From Ilyonectria destructans (Eukaryota; Ascomycota; Sordariomycetes; Hypocreales; Nectriaceae), in contig JAHEWK010000022.1 in assembly GCA_020740775.1 (NCBI GenBank), forward strand, positions 806,001 to 870,000: 64,000 nucleotides of DNA, in the 5' to 3' direction. The position numbers and the translations under genes are program-made. Of the stretch, positions 24,011 to 35,235 are shown piece after piece (within the stretch, counting starts at the first letter, position 1; each line of letters begins with the position of its first letter). A model generated the notes under the pieces. The model searched no databases and had not been told where the DNA came from. It saw only the letters and a program-made list of their open reading frames with translations.

Positions 24011-24556
24011 ATGACAAGACACTCACAACTTGAGCAACCAAAGAACGGGCATTTATCTGTCCCCTGCTTGGCTACCTTGCCAAAGCCTGCTTCGTTCTCG
24101 CGTGGGACAAAAGACTAAAGTTCCGGCCCAGACGATGTCCTATACTCTGCAGCACCATGCTGTATAATGACCCATACGTGCGTACATTCGTAAATGGGGT
24201 CTTATCGTGTCTTGTAGTATCTTGTCGTGTCTTGTCGTGTCTTGTAGTGTCTTCGAGTTATCAGAAGCAGCGGACATTGATTCTGTCCGGCGCTTGGGCG
24301 GGCCGCAGGAGCCCAATTTAGCACTGTTGCGCGGGTGTGGTCAGGGCCGTGACTGCTCCAAAGAGCTTAGGTAAGAGGATCGAAAGGCTTAGATCGAGCC
24401 CATCATTCGCTCATCGCTCTGAACCTGCGTCGTGGCAGCTGGCGTTGTGTCCAGCTCCACGGCTTCTCCTGTTTCATCCTCCACTAGTCTTTCTCCTTTC
24501 TTTCTTCTTCCTCTTCTTCTATATACTGTATGATACAGTACAGTGCTCTAAGTACA

Positions 24557-25967
24557 TAAAGTGGGGTTCCACAAGTCTTGCAACAGCCCCCTCGCACCAC
24601 CACCCTGACCGGAATACACATAATAAAGATACCAATTCCACAGGCTACAGACTAGCAATAATAAAAGTAACTATATTTTTGGAATCCCCAGAGGCGTGGC
24701 TTTAATATTTTGTATACCAACCCCTGGCCTTACGGCAGGCCTCGACCCTCCGCGGCATTGACTCCATTAGGCCCCGAATAAAGTCCTGGGGGATAGCTTC
24801 CCATATTGCTTTCAAGCACGCTTTAAATTTCGCGATATCGGCTGCGTTTTTCTTCAATTTTGCAACCCAAGGGAACTTTCTGTAGAGATCTCTCTTTAGT
24901 CTGGCCCAGACGTACTCAATGGGGTTCAAATCAGGGCTGTAGGGGGGCCAGTTAATAAGAGAGATTCCGTATTCCAGAAGAAACACTATCGACGCCTTAG
25001 ATATGTGAATTCTAGCATTATCCTGCTGAAAATGCCGAGTGCCTGTATAATCAGGAAGAAGCCCAGATGTCAGAGCTTCAATATAGCTATTTGAGGTATA
25101 GCCACCGCACTTAGAAGCTGAATCCCAAGTCATAATAACCAGCTTACTCCGGCCCTCCTTACAAATTGCACCCCACACCATTATCGTCACATCACCTTTG
25201 CCGTGAGACTTAGTATTGATGAATTTTGGATCATAGGCCTCGTAGGTGAATCTCCAGACCCAGATATTCAGCGCAGCACTGCCATTTTGCGCAGAGCATT
25301 CATCAGAGCAGATAATCTAAGGAGCGTGAGTAAGGCGTAAAGCAGCTGACGAGGGCATCGCAAACACTCAGCCATACCTCACTCAATTCTTCTTCTCTTT
25401 TTGCCCAGTCGCATGAAAATTAAAGCCGCTAAGCTGCATCTTCCTTTCGTAAAAAGATCCTCTTTCTAGCTCTCCATTTGCGCAAGCTGGCCTCATTTAA
25501 AGTCCGGCGGACAGTCGTAGCACTCACCCCGAGACTCAGGTCATCCAGCAGGTCCTTCCTTAAGACGCCTTCATCCTGTCGCACAGCGTGAATAATAGCC
25601 CTTTTCGCCCGTAGCGTCAGACTTAGAGGACGCCCGGACTGGGGCTTTAGATCAATTGATGCGGTTGCCTCGAGCTGTTGAAGCAGACGGCTGATTGTAG
25701 CCGTCGACACTCCAAAACGCGTCGCAACTATACTCCTTGCCTCTCCAGCTTATACGGCTGCAATAATAGCCGCACGAAGTTCTGGGTTGGTTCGTTGCTT
25801 TCCTTGGCGATTTGCGGATATAATAGTCCCAAAGGACCGTAAATTGGTCGACATAATAAAAAGTTGTAGAAGGTTGAAGATGAAGGAGCAAAAATCGCAG
25901 TTCTGGTTTTTGACGCTGGGCGCGAGAATGTCGCGTAGCGTTGCAAGACTTGTGGAACCCCACTTTA
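24557..25967 (-). mobile_element. Tc1/mariner element, complete ends, dead transposase
   Basis: The ends are 26-base perfect terminal inverted repeats beginning AAGTGGGGTTCCACAAGTC, flanked by TA at 24557-24558 and 25966-25967. The element is about 1.41 kb. Flanking sequence (CTAAGTACA before and CATGATCGCTGGAAAGAGG after) matches the inverted-repeat arms at 63691-63720 and 5980-6005, which lack the element and carry a single TA. Those unoccupied sites confirm the limits and the TA duplication. Confidence 0.95.
24702..25854 (-). pseudogene. Tc1/mariner transposase (DD34E) with in-frame stops
   Basis: The minus-strand frame begins MSTNLRSFGTIISANRQG. A helix-turn-helix region follows (NPELRAAIIAAV, VSTATISRLLQQL, then GRPLSL and the second HTH to RKRIFLRKEDAA). 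A likely 61-nt intron (25377-25317, GTATGG to CTTAG) comes next, then the catalytic domain: SDECSAQNG with the first Asp, FQQDNARIH with the second, and YSPDLNPIEYVW with the Glu 34 residues later. It ends RGWYTKY. Three stops interrupt it: TAA at 25752-25750, TAG at 25431-25429 and TAA at 25422-25420. Each could come from a C-to-T change in CAA or CAG, as in RIP-like mutation. The catalytic triad itself is intact. Confidence 0.9.
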
Positions 25968-26029
25968 GTAAGCCATGATCGCTGGAAAGAGGAAGCCACT
26001 GTACCTGTGCTCATACCCGCGTAGCTGTG

Positions 26030-26960
26030 TTGGGATTAGTTGACAGATCCGTTAGATCCGTGAGATCCGTGAGATCCGTGAGATCCGCTTCGCAGTCCCT
26101 GCAAGCTCGGCGTTGTCGATCCCGGTCATACGTGCGAACTTGATCGTCGCTCAGGTCCAGTAGGGGCGGGGTGAGTGAGTAATCGGCCCTAGCGTCTGCC
26201 GGGTTCGACGCTTTGTGACATGCGTACGCTTAGGGGGTCTTGGGGGGTTTCATTTGCTGCGGACGGGACGAATGAGGGGGTTGCACGCTAAGGAGTTTGT
26301 GCGCCTTACTATTTCCAACAAGGAAGTCTCCTTGCCAGGTCCGCGACGCTTGTGAGTCACAAAGAACTGCCCCGTTAGCGGATCAGGATGTCAGGAGTGG
26401 GTAAGGTCGCGTGCTTGAGAACTCAGCTTTAGTAACAGGAAGACCCGTCGCCGTTTTCGACACCGGGAGTGCAGTGGAGACCGATACTGGATGGGTAGCG
26501 ACAAATGACGTCGGCGTCCAGACGACGAGCCCGCTGCGCATGCATTGTGGACACTCAAGATGGCGCGACGGAACACAGGTTATATCGTCGCACGCCTCGT
26601 CCGGAGCAGAAGCGGTGATTAGGCGATTACAACGGACGATCGCGGCGCGACCTCGCGAAAAGCTTGTCACAAACGACTTGTCCCAGTGTTGGTTGGTCCA
26701 CTAAAGTGCGACAAAATGTAGCTCCTAGAGCCCCTAAAAATGGTTACCTACTTGTCTGGTGCGGGGTGCATGTGAACGAAGGGTCTAGTTTACATGTCTC
26801 GAGCTTTGTGGTGGTGTGTCGTTTGGTGTGTGTCGTTTGGTGTGTTCGTTTGGTGTGTGTCGTTTGGTGTGTGTCGTTTGGTGTGTGTCGTTTGGTGTGT
26901 TTCGTTTGACGTGCGTTCGTGGGACTGAAAGGAAGAGAAGTCGGGAAGGGGTGTGAAGCG
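26030..26960 (-). repeat. Dispersed repeat family, diverged inverted copy
   Basis: Read on the minus strand it contains the recurring modules of the family: GACGAGGCGTGCGACGATAT, CAAGCTTTTCGCGAGG near 26655, GCACCAGACAAGTAGG near 26755 and a CGACACACACCAAA satellite at about 26815-26910. It abuts the Tc1/mariner insertion on its left and is more diverged than copies 1-3. Confidence 0.7.
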
Positions 26961-27750
26961 AGGCTGGAGAAATGGACGCTCAGTTATGCTAAGACCAGTC
27001 AATCTCCTGCCAGAAGGCTGACGAGATGGAGATGGCGGGGAGGGTTGACGAACAAACGCGTCGGCAAGGAGCCAAAGTGACGGCTGAGTGACCAAAGCAA
27101 ACGATGACAAAGCGGACGGTAACGGAATGAACGGGTGACGGAGCGAATTTTTTTTTTTTTTTTTTTTTAAAAAAAAAATCTTTTTTTTTCTTCTTCCTCT
27201 TACTCCTTAGCAACCGCCGGCACAAAAAGCGATCGGGGAAAGGGCGAGATGGCGAAGGTTAACAACTGACGACGTTGGGGAGGTCGGCTGCGGGTAGGGG
27301 TGAACACGATCAAGATCAATGTTCACGACTCGTCAAGGATCACCTTACCCTGCACCACACGTCTTTCGTCGCTCTCTGCTGTGACCTCTGTACATACATA
27401 CTGGGTTGAGTGCCGTTCGCGAAGAGCGGAGGTCGAAATGAGGCACATCAGGCACCGGTCCTTGCACCACACATGGAGACCGCAGTCAACTCTAGCCACT
27501 CACCACTCAACCACTTGGGCGAAGGTGACCGACGGTATGGATGAGAGCGTCAGTAACAAACAAGCTCGCTACGGATGGATGGATGGATGGACCCTCAAGA
27601 TCGATCCGTTCGGACGACGCGTAAGACGATGCGACGGAGGCGCATTGCACCTCAACGGTCGCCTTCCTCAGTGAGTCAATCGTACCGTAGTCAGTCGGCG
27701 TTTGGCGTCGCGCCCCGTATCTTGGCACATTCCGCCCGGCCAGTGTCCAC
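26960..27750. other. Repeat remnants and homopolymer tract
   Basis: A poly(T)/poly(A) tract lies at about 27148-27190. Pieces of the dispersed family follow, such as GGATGGATGGATGGACCCTC and TCAAGATCGATCCGTTCGGACGACG at 27565-27625. No gene until the phospholipase relic. Confidence 0.55.
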
Positions 27751-27756
27751 AGCTCC

Positions 27757-29519
27757 ATGAGCTGTGGACACACGGAATGGACTAGAGTCAGTAGGCAGGA
27801 TAAGGACCGCCTGCTTGTTCGGCAGAGCGGGAGGCTCAAGGCTCTGGTCAGCCAGCTGCCGCATCCCGAGACCCAGACGCCGTCGCTCGTACTCACCTGT
27901 AAGCCTCTCCGACAGCAAAGAGGCACCCGGAAGCGTTCCGCAGCTGCGAGTTCGCCACAGATGCCATCGCCGCGAGCTTGTTCCTCGATCACTACTCACC
28001 GGGCATGCACGGTACGTAGAGTGTCTGGACCATCTCACACCAGCAGAGCAGCCGCAAGTAGACAGACTTACGCTGAGCCTAGCTTTTCCGCCGCGTCGCA
28101 TGTTCCACGACCTATATCGCGACGCCTGCTTGGAAGCCTTGAGAATCGGGAACAAGACTACGGCTCAGACCAAAACCGAGACCGGGAACAGCACCGGAAC
28201 CATAGACTCTGACACCTTCCTCGAGTCGATCGTAGCAAGGATAGACGAACTGCATCGCTCCGGAGAACAAGCAGTCACACTGCACGCCAAATCTTACCGT
28301 AAGTATCAGGATCAATGGCTCTCTCTCAGGACAAGAAACACGTGTCTGCTCTGTATCCGAAGAGTCCCTCAGTACGAGCTCCGCTGCGGCCACAGCATCT
28401 GCGAGCACTGCGTCCGAGTCTTCGGCCATGCCTCGGAGGAGGGACCCCGGTTCTTCGCCGTCCCCCCTTGCTTCCTGTGCGGAGCCTCCGCAGGATTGCA
28501 CATGCGTGTACGGCCTCCCACCGCCGGTGTGGGGGGTGCTGTGCATCGACGGCGGCGGTGTTCGAGGCATCATTCCCACCACAATCCTCGAGCTCCTGGA
28601 AGAGGAGCACTTCCAGCTATGCGCCGGAGTTTGTGCCGGTACGTCCCTCTTCCTCCCCACGTTTCCCTTTCCCGCTATCCCCCAACGACGAGCAGCTGTG
28701 GCAAGACAAGACAGGACAGGACTGGACAGGAACTAGACCGTACTGACATGGCAGGCGCCGTCGCCCTCTCCACCCTGTTCCTCAACGGTTGGACAGCAGC
28801 CAAGTGCAGCAGGGCATTCGAGGCCTTTGCCACAACAGTCTTCCGTCGTGGCCAGCTGGCTGGACTGCCCGGCATCTCCCAGCTGTGGACTGTCGTCAAC
28901 AATGCCCTCGACGACAGTCTGCCGCTGGAGGTGACGCTCAAGGCCATCTTCGATGCCACCACTAGCATGACAGCTCCGTCGTACGCATCCACCATCGGCG
29001 CGAAGCTGGCGCTGGTGGTCGCTCCGACTTGGACCCCGGTCCCGCTGCTCATCACAAACGTGGACTGGCCTCCCCTCCCAGCCAGCAAGAGTCTCCTCGC
29101 TAACCGAGACAGGCTACGACGCGCGTAGACCTCCCCTCTCTCTACCACCCCTGGCATCGAGCGCGCAAGTCGTGAACGCGTGCCAGGCAAGAGACCAGGC
29201 TTCTTCAAGAGGCACTTTCTCTACCGCCTGTTCCGGGCATACATGTCGCTTCTAAGCGGCAAGAAGACCATGGACGACTTTGACAGGTCCACCAAGACAT
29301 CCCCGGTCTTCGAGAGGTGCATCCGCCTCGACGCCAACGTCCTGGGCCCCGCAGCCCCCCCTGGACGACGCGGGGTCGGTGCCGCGGTTAAAACGCTCCG
29401 TACACCAGGACCGACTGCTTCAGGACGCACTGGCGAAACGCATCGTCGCCAGCCTGTTCTACTTTGAGCTAGACGCCATTCCGAGCCGGCGGGGTATGCA
29501 GTTCCGAGGATCGGGCTCA
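27757..29519 (+). pseudogene. RING-patatin phospholipase relic, copy A
   Basis: The most complete of the three copies. An N-terminal region (MSCGHTEWTRVSRQDKDRLL; CEFATDAIAASLFLDHYSPG; VDRLTLSLAFPPRR) leads to a C3HC4 RING finger (CLLC from 28343, CGHSICEHC, CFLC). The patatin domain follows, with LCIDGGGVRG (Asp codon 28548) and LFLNGWTAAKC after an intron ending CATGGCAG near 28755. Lesions: an extra base in the G6 run at 28531-28536 shifts the frame between the RING and DGGGVRG; the nucleophile motif reads GVCAG (Cys codon 28632-28634) instead of GxSxG; nine residues present in copy B are missing just before it; the DAG segment is lost; further frame breaks follow 29128; and the match ends abruptly at about 29519. 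The intact family would release fatty acids from membrane lipids. Confidence 0.8.
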
Positions 29520-29625
29520 GGTCCTTGCCGTGGGCCCGGATTTGTGTTTGTGTGCCGTCGTTGCATGAGTGTCCTTGTGTGACCCCATGTTCTCGACAGG
29601 TGGGGAACGACGGACAACGGACGAC

Positions 29626-29945
29626 GAACACACTATAAGCGACACACCAAGCGACACGACACGCACCAAACGACACACCAAGCGACACACCAAGCGACAC
29701 GACACGCACCAAGCGACACACCAAGCGGCACACCAAGCGGCACACCAAGCGGCACACCACCAAACGACACGACACGCACCAAACGGCACACCAAGCGACA
29801 CGACGCACCAAACGACATACACCAAACGACACACCAAGCGACACACACCAAGCGACACGACACGCACCAAGCGACACGACACACACCAAACGACACACAC
29901 CAAACGACACAGCAAGCGACACACATCAAGCGACACGCACCAAAG
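29626..29945. repeat. Degenerate satellite (CACCAAGCGACA / CACCAAACGACA)
   Basis: About 320 bp of variable 10-13 base units containing CACCAA(G/A)CG(A/G)CAC. Shorter arrays of the same unit occur at 5125-5190 and 10020-10065, and inverted at 26815-26910. It begins about 100 bp beyond the truncated end of phospholipase copy A. Confidence 0.85.
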
Positions 29946-29999
29946 ATTCAAGACAAGACAAAACTCAAAACATATCGAGAGTTAAAAGCAATTGTTTCA

Positions 30000-31140
30000 C
30001 ATACACCCCATAGTAGTCAAGTAGACACCCCTTTTTGACTTTCAGGAAGCTACACTCTGTCGCACTACAGTGGATCAGCAATGGTGCAAGTCGTTTGTGA
30101 CAAACTCTTCGCGAGGTGCGAACAGTCTTCGATGCGTACTAATCCCGACAGCGAGGGCTCTCGACATCTAGCATTTTATGCCCAGTGTTTCATGCCAGGT
30201 GTCTTGTGCCCGACGTCCAGTTCCATTGCGTTACAAGCAATCTCGGTCGCTAGCGGCATGCGGAAAGTATCAGAGGCTGTTGTGGCCGTCGTCCAACGAT
30301 CATTCACGCCCCCTTCATCCGATGTCTAGCCTATCGCGGAACAGGCTTGGTGTGAGGAGCGGTCGAACCAATATAGAGGTCACTTGGTACGGGTGCGCCT
30401 GCAAGTCTTGCCGACGGTAGGATCTTGCAAGCCGCGTATTTGTCTGCATGCATACGTGCAGCACTACTACCCCCCACGCAGTTCACCGGATGTAGATCAT
30501 TTGAGTGAGTTCCGACAAGCGCCTAAGCGAGACAACCTCGGTTGCAATTGATGAGCTCGAGAGAACAGACGTATGTGTCGTTACGAAATACACCAACCCA
30601 AACTGTTTACGAGATCCACCCGGGCTCGTATGTCCCCTCTGCTCCGAAGCTCCGAAGCCGACAGCCACGGCGCTAAGATGTTCATTCAAGGTTTGCCACA
30701 TATTGGCGATCGCCCCCTCTGTGGAATGCCATCCCTGCCCAAGCAGTGATCAAGGTCGCATGCATGATCGGAAACAGCAAATACAGATTCACGGAGCAAA
30801 TATGACGGATCTGTCAACCAATCTCAACACGGCTAGGCCGAGACCCCGGTTGCTAGGCTAAGCCCAGGCTAAACGTAACGAGATGTCGTACTAATGTTGC
30901 ATTGACTAAAAAGCGTGAGCTATGCCTGCGTATACTTGGTAGTTCTCCTCATGCTCGTTTGGAGCTAATACATTGTACTGCAACCTGAAGCTTCTTATTT
31001 CAACAGTATGGCAAGTAGTCTACTTCAAGGTCTAAGGAGGAAGCTGACGGATGCTAGACCGCGCTGAGCCTGGTGCCGCTACAATCACCAACTCACTACC
31101 TAACCTATAGTGCCACCCGTCTTCCAGCAACCGCTAGGTT
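30000..31140 (+). repeat. Diverged remnants of the dispersed family
   Basis: The module with CAAGTAGACACCCC, GTGGATCAGCAATGGTGC and AAGTCGTTTGTGACAAACTC (30015-30110) and the module GACGGATCTGTCAACCAATC near 30804 mark it as family sequence. The rest is too diverged to align by eye. No gene recognised. Confidence 0.55.
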
Positions 31141-31146
31141 GTGTCG

Positions 31147-31315
31147 CTTTGACGCATACGCACTAGAACACACGCCTACGTACTAGAACACACGCCTACG
31201 CACTAGAACACACGCCTACGCACTAGAACACACGCCTACGTACTAGAACACACGCCTACGCACTAGAACACACGCCTACGCACTAGAACACACGCCTACG
31301 TACTAGAACACAATC
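31147..31315. repeat. 20-base minisatellite with 60-base higher-order pattern
   Basis: Eight copies of a 20-base unit ACG(C/T)ACTAGAACACACGCCT. The C/T variant position runs C,T,C,C,T,C,C,T, so the array is built from a 60-base triplet of units rather than from single units. Confidence 0.9.
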
Positions 31316-31319
31316 GAAC

Positions 31320-32170
31320 AGTCTACATGCGGCGTAGTTACATGAGGGGGCGTACACGTAAGAGCATCCGAAATAAGAGACGCAGCTGGCTGGCCGTCGT
31401 CTCTGTCTCTTCCGATCGGCTTTCGGTGTCCCTAGCATTCCTCGCGCGAAGCCAGTCGCTCGAACCCATTGTCCGGATTTGGACTAATCTGCTAGTTGCT
31501 GCTTGGTGGCCGACAGCCTAGTACGGTGGATTGACAGTAAGGCGCCGACTCACTTGGCGAAACGAGCGCAAGTACAGAACACAGCGGCTTTCTACGGATC
31601 CCCAGGTCGCTTGTCAATCACAGACCACAGACAGGAAGAGCCGTCAGCCGTTTTCAACACCGGGTGTGCAGTGGAGACGGATATATATCAAGTCCTCTCC
31701 CCCCCCTCTCTGTCTCACTCTCTCTCTGTCTCTTACACACATACACATACACATCACCTTGCTCGGGTTGAAGTTGCGACTGAGCTTTGATCGCACGTTC
31801 ACTTCGTTGACATCTGATCAGGGCGCCTTGTTGGTAAGTACTATTTTCCCTTCCTTCTTTTGAGTCTGAAGACGTCCGCCTCTTCCTCTTTCGCCATATC
31901 TCTGCCCTCTCGCTTCTCTCACTTCCCTTTCTTTTCTCGTTTGGTAATTATGTTATCTCTAGGACGCCTTTCTATCGAGGTGGTATGGCGAGACACCTGA
32001 AGACACCTGAGTGAGGTATGTAGTCACCCCTTTCAGCTTCAGTGTACTAACATAGAGGCTTGAGAAGACACGTTCGCGCAGAACATAAGACGGAAGCGAT
32101 TGTGGATGCAGTGGTAAGAGCGAAGAAGCCCACCTCGTCGAGCCACACCAACATCTATCTAACAGAAGCA
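31320..32170. other. No gene recognised; family fragments and CT/CA tract
   Basis: Family fragments such as GGATCCCCAGGTCGCTTGTC occur at 31595-31620. A CT- then CA-rich tract lies at 31690-31760. A T/C-rich tract follows to about 31950. Confidence 0.5.
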
Positions 32171-32650
32171 TTCGCATCGCATTGTGCAGGATGATGCTGC
32201 ACCTAAACAGCAACCCGAAGGTCTGCCTCTTCAGCATTCATCCAAGCGGTGCTGCAGGTATAGTACACTCTCCGAGCTTGGGCCCATGCCTCCTCCTTCT
32301 CTGTCCACTTCGCTAACACGCCTAACGCGCTTGCTCGGCAGTCAAACTCATTGTGCCTGGGGTGATTCCCCTTCATACAAACCAAAGAAGGACCCTTGCC
32401 ATACTCGAGTATGCTGCACTCAACACGAAGTTTGAAAAGTCACCTTGCGCATAAGAAGAAAAGATGGGCGACAATCGAGGATAGAGCGTGCAGGAGCTCT
32501 GCGTACTTCTGTCCAGCGACCTAGCAACTTATTTAAGCCGTGCCCCGACGTTCTCGGAAAACCGTCAGCATAAACGAAACCTGGTATGTGGCGAACGAGG
32601 ATGCCTGGTGATCCTAGTCATGCTACCAGTACGTTGACAGTTACAGAAGA
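32170..32650 (+). repeat. Diverged repeat or gene relic, inverted partner of 285-830
   Basis: It carries two exon-like pieces (MMLHLNSNPKVCLFS; VKLIVPGVIPLHTNQRRT then LEYAALN) separated by a possible intron at 32257-32340 (GTATAG to CGGCAG). The same pieces occur at 285-830 on the other strand. Stops follow (after KSPCA), so the gene is broken or ends there. I do not recognise the family. Confidence 0.4.
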
Positions 32651-33034
32651 AGCGCCAGCGTCGAACTACGGCGCAGCGCAACCTGATCTTACGCAGTCGA
32701 CAGGCTAACTGGGTGCTCGTCCGGATGGCGTAAGTGCAGTACGACAGTGTACGCTGAGAGAAACTTACCTGCTGGCGGAGTGTGGTGCCCTCCAGAGACA
32801 CTAGCCTTGAAAGGCAGTACGTCGGCGAGTCAGGCGAAAACGTGAGCAACGACAAGGTACCATCAGATGAGGATTCCAGATTGATGGGTCTGAACGGACT
32901 TGCAGCAGAAATGTGGCCGAGAAAGCGGATGAGCTTCTTGGTCCGTCGTTTCTACTATTTTCGCCGTTGTCAGTCGCTACTGGCTTGGACCTTGACGGAG
33001 AAGAGTCAGAACGTTTTGTCGAGTGTGCAATCAT

Positions 33035-33280
33035 GACCTGACTGGACTGGACCCAACTGGACTGGACCGAACCGAACTGGACCCAACTGGACTGGACTGG
33101 ACCGGACCGAACTGGACCCAACTGGACTGGACCCAACTGGACTGGACCCAACTGGACTGGACCCAACTGGACTGGACCCAACTGGACTGGACCCAACTGG
33201 ACTGGACCCAACTGGACTGGACCCAACTGGACTGGACCCAACTGGACTGGACCGAACTGGACTGGACCGAGCCGGAGCAC
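33035..33280. repeat. 15-base minisatellite (ACTGGACCCAACTGG)
   Basis: About a dozen near-exact copies of a 15-base unit. Because 15 is a multiple of three, both strands stay open and give pentapeptide repeats (LGPVQ-type and WTQLD-type). This is a side effect of unit length. Confidence 0.9.
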
Positions 33281-34980
33281 CCGGCTGAAGAAACCTTAAG
33301 AAACCTTAACATGACTACCAGTCGGCTGTCATCTGGATAAAAATCCTTTGCAGCCGACTGGTCGATAGTCGATAAACCAAATCGTCACATTGTCTCGACT
33401 CCGCCGTCCTTCGTGCTTCCTTCGAAGCGATCTCCACGTCTGCTCTCTTCGCAACCATCACAGAATTGGAGGCTCTACAAACGATCCATCACCAACTCGC
33501 CGCTACCGTCGTCAGTTGCTCTCTTTTCCTTCTCATCTATCACCTTTCTTCATCCTGAATGACACTGACAGCGCTCCAGAGCTATCCCTAACTCTTGCCT
33601 TGATGTCGGAGAATTGCGCCGGTCGCCACCGTCTACAAGCCAGAGGTAATCCGCCTTCGCTCAACGCTAACAAGTTCGTGCCCAAGTCTGGGCTACTGAC
33701 GCTCTATTGCTGACTTCTCTAGTGCTGTGCTTTCACCACCGATATTCTTGCGACTAATACTTACATTTCTAGTGTTTATTCGGCTGGCTTTCTGTTGCTC
33801 TCGTCCCTGATGCTGGTTTCTTTCTTGTTGCTTTCTTATCTTCTTTTGCTGTTCAAGGTGTTCCCGGCTATTTTTTCTTTCCCAATCTTCTTCTACGGGC
33901 GTTTACTGGCGTTACTGGAGTTACTAGGCGTTCTTCTTTTTGGTTTGCTTCTTTTTGGTTTGCTGTTTTCTCGTTACCGGCGTTTTGGGTTTTGGCGTTC
34001 CCTGGCGTTCTACTGGCTTCTGCATCTCTTGGTTTCTTGTTTTTTGCTGTTGGTATTCTGATTTCTCGGCGTTCCTCGGCGTTTGCTTGCATTTTGTTTA
34101 CCAGTGTTCTGGTTTTTGGCGTTCTGGGTGGTTTACTGGCGTTGGGTTTGTTGCTTTCTGGCTCTGGCGTTTTTTTGACACTTCCTTTGCTTTTTCTGGG
34201 GTTTTGATTCCTTGTTCCCTGGGTCCTGGCGTTCTGGCGTTCTGGCGTTCTGGCGTTTTAATTCTCTTTTTTCTCTTTTTTCTGGGTTTTCCTGAGTTGC
34301 TACTTTCTTTTCGGTTTTTTTTCTCTTGATTGATTGATATGTTCCTGCGCGGATTCAGCTGCCGACTGCCGACTCTGCCCGGACGTTGATCCGTCCCGCT
34401 CCGCTTGGCCATTGATATGACCAGCCGCCCCCAAACTCCCCGCCATGCTCTTCAACCTCAATCTACCTCCGCTCCTCAGCTCCCTAGAAAGTGGCTCTTC
34501 TGCGATACAAAGCCTACATGAAACATGGTACGTTGTCTACACTGATGCCCAGTTGTCCTGATTATACTAATAGTAAGTATGTTGGCGGCTACGGAAGAAT
34601 CCGTAACTGGATTGCAGCGTAACGCAACATGACCCGACCCCAAAGAGTCCGCGAATCGTCTTCGCATATGCTTGAGTGATGCAACTGCCGCACAACGGTC
34701 CGCCTCTAGGGAGGTGCGTTCACGGCAGGCTCTACAGCACTTTTTCTTTTCTTTTTGAACGTGCCGGCCTCAATCTCGGCATGTTTGCTAGCTGGGCACA
34801 AGGCAATACGGGGGATGACGGGCAGGGTTCTCCAGACTTGAGGCTCTTCTCAGTCGAGGAGACTAGCCAGGTCCACGTTGCCTTCGTGGACGCCTGCCGC
34901 TGGGCTTGTTGCTCGACAGCGCTCGTTCGCATGCTCCATAGTACTGGACGGTGTTGCGCAACAAAGATAGGGGTGGGTGA
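33281..34980. other. T-rich low-complexity DNA, no gene recognised
   Basis: Between about 33780 and 34330 the plus strand is rich in CTTTTT and GGCGTTCTG-like words, which gives hydrophobic, Leu/Phe-rich spurious frames. I see no splice-consistent gene. Confidence 0.5.
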
Positions 34981-34989
34981 GTGAAAGAA

Positions 34990-35235
34990 GAATTGCTTCA
35001 CGAAACAAAAGAAAAAGAGCAAAAAAAGAAGAAAAGAAAAGGAGAAGAAAAGAAGAAGAAAAGGAGAAGAAGAAGAAGAAAAAGAAAAAGAAAAAGAAAA
35101 AGAAAAAGAAAAAGAAAAAGAAAAAGAAAAAGAAAAGAAAAAGAAAAAGAAAAAGAAAAAGAAAAAGAAAAGAAAAAGAAAAAGAAAAAGAAAAAGAAAA
35201 AGAAAAAGAAAAAGAAAAAGAAGAAGAAAAAGCAA
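34990..35235. repeat. Purine microsatellite (AAAAAG)n
   Basis: About 245 bp of GAAAAA/AAGAAA units. Long poly-Lys and poly-Phe frames across it are artefacts. Confidence 0.95.

Noticed and set aside
29221..29985. Cys/Val-rich or Thr/His-rich long frames
   Set aside because: They run through the CACCAAGCGACAC satellite and only overlap the truncated phospholipase copy A by chance.
31147..31315. CRISPR-like array
   Set aside because: The units are contiguous 20-mers with no unique spacers, and the genome is eukaryotic.
33023..33340. Pentapeptide-repeat protein (WTQLD / LGPVQ)
   Set aside because: A 15-base minisatellite leaves several frames open on both strands. There is no start context, signal or flanking coding sequence. 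It does not have the A(D/N)LxX pattern of true pentapeptide-repeat proteins.
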